A stretch of DNA of 8,206 nt. It comes from Candidatus Bathyarchaeota archaeon. GTDB lineage: Archaea > Thermoproteota > Bathyarchaeia > Bathyarchaeales > Bathyarchaeaceae. The notes below the pieces were generated by a model. It was not told where the DNA came from and did no database searches. It saw only the letters and a program-made list of their open reading frames with translations. The translations under genes and the position numbers were made by a program. Within the stretch, counting starts at the first letter, position 1. The number at the start of each line of letters is the position of its first letter. The stretch lies in NCBI GenBank assembly GCA_003662715.1, contig QMYO01000059.1:1-8206 (forward strand), read 5' to 3'. Below, one piece after another: positions 5,894 through 8,206 of this stretch.

Positions 5894-6763
5894 ATGGAAA
5901 TTTCTGGAAGAACAAAGCTTTGCTGCGTCATCGGGGACCCTATAGAACATTCCTTAAGCCCTGTAATGCACAACGCTGCTTTCAAAGAGTTAAACCTCGA
6001 TTTTGTTTACCTAGCCTTCACAGTTAGAAAAAACGAGTTAAGTAACGCAATAGCTGGAGTAAGAAGCTTACAAATCCACGGATTAAACGTAACCATGCCC
6101 CACAAAACCACCATCATGAAATATCTAGACGAAATAGACCCCACCGCCAAATCTATAGGCGCAATTAACACAATTCTTAACACAGATGGAAAACTTCTAG
6201 GCTACATCACCGATGGCGTTGGCGCACTAAAAGCGCTGAAGGAGAATGGCATAAATCTAGAAGGAAAGAAACTGCTTCTACTCGGAGCTGGCGGCGCCGC
6301 AAAAGCAATAGCATTTCATGCCGCGCAGGAAGTGGAAGAACTTAAAATCCTCAACAGAACCGCTCAAAAAGCTAAGGAACTGGCGGAGGTTTTACACAAG
6401 AAATTTGACAAAAAGATAAGCGGAAACTCGCTTTCACCTGAAACCATAAAAAAAGAGTTAGAAAACGCGGATATTCTACTCAACGCAACTTCTGTCGGTA
6501 TGCACCCAAATGTTGACCAAAGCTTAGTGGATTCAAGCTGGCTGAGACCAGAGCTATGCGTGATGGACATAATCTACAACCCTTTAGAAACCAAGCTTGC
6601 AAAAGATGCGAAATCGGTGGGAGCCAAGGTAATCAGCGGTGTTGAAATGCTTGTCTATCAGGGTGCTGCTTCCTTCGAAATCTGGACTAACCATCCAGCC
6701 CCAGTCAAAGTGATGAAAGAAGCGGTTATGAATAAACTTTCGAAATTAGGTGTTCTTGGTTGA
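5894..6763 (+). CDS. aroE: Shikimate dehydrogenase
   Basis: Reduces 3-dehydroshikimate to shikimate with NADPH. It has 289 residues, as usual. The shikimate-binding SLS (20-22) follows GDPIEH; NVTMPHK gives the catalytic Lys71, and YITDG its partner Asp107. The dinucleotide domain has GAGGAAKA (131-138) and NRT (154-156), a pattern that favours NADP over NAD. NATSVGMHP and GVEMLVYQGA near the C-terminus are standard. The ATG at 5894 is two bases after the aroD stop; GGGG at 5879-5882 is the only weak ribosome site, so re-initiation by ribosomes finishing aroD is plausible. Confidence 0.96.
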   Translation: MEISGRTKLCCVIGDPIEHSLSPVMHNAAFKELNLDFVYLAFTVRKNELSNAIAGVRSLQIHGLNVTMPHKTTIMKYLDEIDPTAKSIGAINTILNTDGKLLGYITDGVGALKALKENGINLEGKKLLLLGAGGAAKAIAFHAAQEVEELKILNRTAQKAKELAEVLHKKFDKKISGNSLSPETIKKELENADILLNATSVGMHPNVDQSLVDSSWLRPELCVMDIIYNPLETKLAKDAKSVGAKVISGVEMLVYQGAASFEIWTNHPAPVKVMKEAVMNKLSKLGVLG

Positions 6764-7632
6764 TGGGGAAAGCTGAAGCCATATCCCACGGAGCCGCCAC
6801 AATTGTGAATGCCATTGCCACCGGTAAAGGCGCTGCAGTTGGAGTAGACTTATGGACAAAAGCTAGAGTCCAGTTAACAGACAAACCTGGAATCATCGAA
6901 GCTAACATTACATCAGACCCTACCGAAAACCCTGTTTTAATAGAAAAAACGGTAAGCAAAGTTCTTGAACACTTCAATCTTAAGGATAAGTTCGGCGCCA
7001 AAGTTGACACCTGGTCAAATATTCCAATCGCAAGAGGCTTAAAAAGCAGCAGCGTAGCAGCGAACGCCATAACTTTAGCAACCACAGCCGCTTTAGACAA
7101 AAAGCTAGATGACCTCACAATTCTAAACTTAAGCGTTGACGCAGCAATAGAAGCAAGGGTCACGATAACGGGCGCCTTTGATGATGCTTGTGCCTCCTAC
7201 TTGGGAGGAGTCGTGGTTACGGATAATCTGGAAAGAAAAATTGTTAAACAGTTTAAAATAACCGAAGACTTAGCCGTCTTGTTTTATGTTCCCGCAAAAA
7301 AAGTGTATACAAAAGATTCTGACGTGCAACGAATGAAGGCAATGGCGTCTCTCGTTAAAACCGCATACAAACAGGCGCTGAATGGAAATTACTGGTCAGC
7401 TCTAACCCTTAACGGTTTAATTTACTCCTCAGCGTTGGGACATAATCCCTCCATAGCTGTTGACGCTTTAGTGACGGGAGCGTTAGCCGCAGGATTGTCT
7501 GGCACAGGTCCCGCGGTCACCGCCATTGTTTCTGAAGAGAAAATAGACAATGTTAAAGACGCTTGGCAGACGTACGAGGGAGACATTATCCAAGCTCACT
7601 TGAACCATGAGAAAGCCAAAGTGGTGGGTTAA
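6763..7632 (+). CDS. aroK: Shikimate kinase, archaeal GHMP-superfamily type
   Basis: Phosphorylates shikimate to shikimate 3-phosphate. It belongs to the GHMP kinases (relatives of homoserine and mevalonate kinases), not to the P-loop bacterial AroK family. The N-terminus GKAEAISHGAATIVNAIATG is typical of archaeal shikimate kinase. The ATP-binding glycine/serine loop is IPIARGLKSSSVA, near residues 87-99, and the third GHMP motif is LSGTGPAV near 245-252. I chose the ATG at 6763, whose A is the last base of the aroE stop (TGATG); AGGTG at 6748-6752 lies 10 bases before it. An in-frame TTG at 6760 would add one residue. The length of 289 residues is normal. Confidence 0.95.
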   Translation: MGKAEAISHGAATIVNAIATGKGAAVGVDLWTKARVQLTDKPGIIEANITSDPTENPVLIEKTVSKVLEHFNLKDKFGAKVDTWSNIPIARGLKSSSVAANAITLATTAALDKKLDDLTILNLSVDAAIEARVTITGAFDDACASYLGGVVVTDNLERKIVKQFKITEDLAVLFYVPAKKVYTKDSDVQRMKAMASLVKTAYKQALNGNYWSALTLNGLIYSSALGHNPSIAVDALVTGALAAGLSGTGPAVTAIVSEEKIDNVKDAWQTYEGDIIQAHLNHEKAKVVG

Positions 7633-7638
7633 TCAATT

Positions 7639-8206
7639 ATGGTAGATGTTTTGGTTAGGAGAAGTGAAAGGTTTGGCGGCGAGGTTTATGCTCCTCCCTC
7701 CAAAGCTTACACGCACAGAATGACGATAGCGGCATTACTGTCAGGTGGTGTGTCAAAAATTTTGAATCCCCTCTGCTCTGATGACACTCAAGCAACGCTG
7801 GAGGCTATAGAAGCTTTTGGGGCGGAAACGAAACTGGAGAAAGGGTGTTGGACGATTAAGGGAGTGTCTCAGCCTAAAACTCCTAACCGCCCCATAGACT
7901 GCGGGGAATCTGGCGCCACCCTCCGTTTCATGATACCGATAGCTGCTCTAGCGTCAGGCTCCTCAACCTTCATTCTAGGAGAGTCGCTTAGGAGACGACC
8001 AATTGAACCTCTCCTCCAAAGCCTAAAACAGTTGGGCGCAGAGTGCAATCTTCAACTAAGCGAAAAAACAGCGACAGTTAGGGTTCAGGGTGGAGGAATA
8101 AGAGGAGGCGAAACCTCAATAAGAGGAGACATAAGCTCCCAATTCATCTCAGGACTGTTGTTTGCATGTCCGCTGGCAAAGGAAGACACCGAGATAAACG
8201 TTACTA
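7639..8206 (+). CDS. aroA: 3-phosphoshikimate 1-carboxyvinyltransferase (EPSP synthase), C-terminus cut by window edge
   Basis: Transfers the enolpyruvyl group of PEP to shikimate 3-phosphate. The frame runs from the ATG at 7639 through 189 codons to the edge, less than half of a typical enzyme of about 420 residues. Motifs seen by translation: YAPPSKAYTHR near residue 17 (the phosphate- and PEP-binding Lys/Arg region), DDTQATLEA, then DCGESGATLRF, RRRPIEPLL and GDISSQFISGLL. In the PEP loop the usual G-N-A/S-G-T reads G-E-S-G-A, with alanine where many enzymes have threonine. A ribosome site (GGTGGG, 7623-7628) lies in the end of aroK, with six untranslated bases between the genes. Chorismate synthase may follow outside the window. 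Confidence 0.94.
   Translation, partial: MVDVLVRRSERFGGEVYAPPSKAYTHRMTIAALLSGGVSKILNPLCSDDTQATLEAIEAFGAETKLEKGCWTIKGVSQPKTPNRPIDCGESGATLRFMIPIAALASGSSTFILGESLRRRPIEPLLQSLKQLGAECNLQLSEKTATVRVQGGGIRGGETSIRGDISSQFISGLLFACPLAKEDTEINVT

Overview
The window reads as one end of an archaeal chromosomal segment carrying an aromatic amino acid (shikimate pathway) operon. Archaeal origin is indicated by the protein families. The first two shikimate steps are the archaeal pair ADH synthase and 3-dehydroquinate synthase II, instead of DAHP synthase and AroB. Shikimate kinase is the GHMP-family archaeal form. The non-coding stretches contain BRE/TATA-like sites. The DNA is moderately AT-rich. A TACK-group archaeon such as a Bathyarchaeia member is my guess, with low confidence.

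Layout. Positions 1-753, minus strand: the N-terminal 251 codons of a saccharopine dehydrogenase-like oxidoreductase, cut by the window edge. Positions 754-1033: a divergent control region. Positions 1034-8206, plus strand: eight tightly packed genes in the order aspartate kinase, aspartate-semialdehyde dehydrogenase, ADH synthase, 3-dehydroquinate synthase II, 3-dehydroquinate dehydratase, shikimate dehydrogenase, archaeal shikimate kinase, EPSP synthase (cut by the right edge). Junctions are 4-nt or 1-nt overlaps or gaps of 2, 6 and 13 nt, so this is almost certainly one transcription unit.

How the genes work together. Aspartate kinase and the dehydrogenase turn aspartate into aspartate semialdehyde. 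In the archaeal route this condenses with 6-deoxy-5-ketofructose 1-phosphate (ADH synthase). The product is oxidatively deaminated and cyclised to 3-dehydroquinate, which then passes through dehydroshikimate, shikimate and shikimate 3-phosphate to EPSP. The operon therefore encodes nearly the whole path from aspartate to EPSP. Only chorismate synthase is missing, and it may lie past the right edge.

Most interesting region. Between a BRE/TATA-like promoter (828-842) and the first gene lies a 26-codon open frame (882-962). It has a GAGG ribosome-binding site, and its last 11 residues are FYAYSYSFRYF, seven of them Phe or Tyr. The frame ends at the edge of a hairpin (961-1014) that is followed by five T's (1012-1016) and then directly by the Shine-Dalgarno of aspartate kinase. 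Mutually exclusive pairings in the order 1:2, 2:3, 3:4 can be drawn by hand. This has the architecture of a ribosome-mediated attenuator responding to phenylalanine/tyrosine supply. I do not know of an experimentally established case of this in Archaea. The pairing is read by eye and the function is inference.
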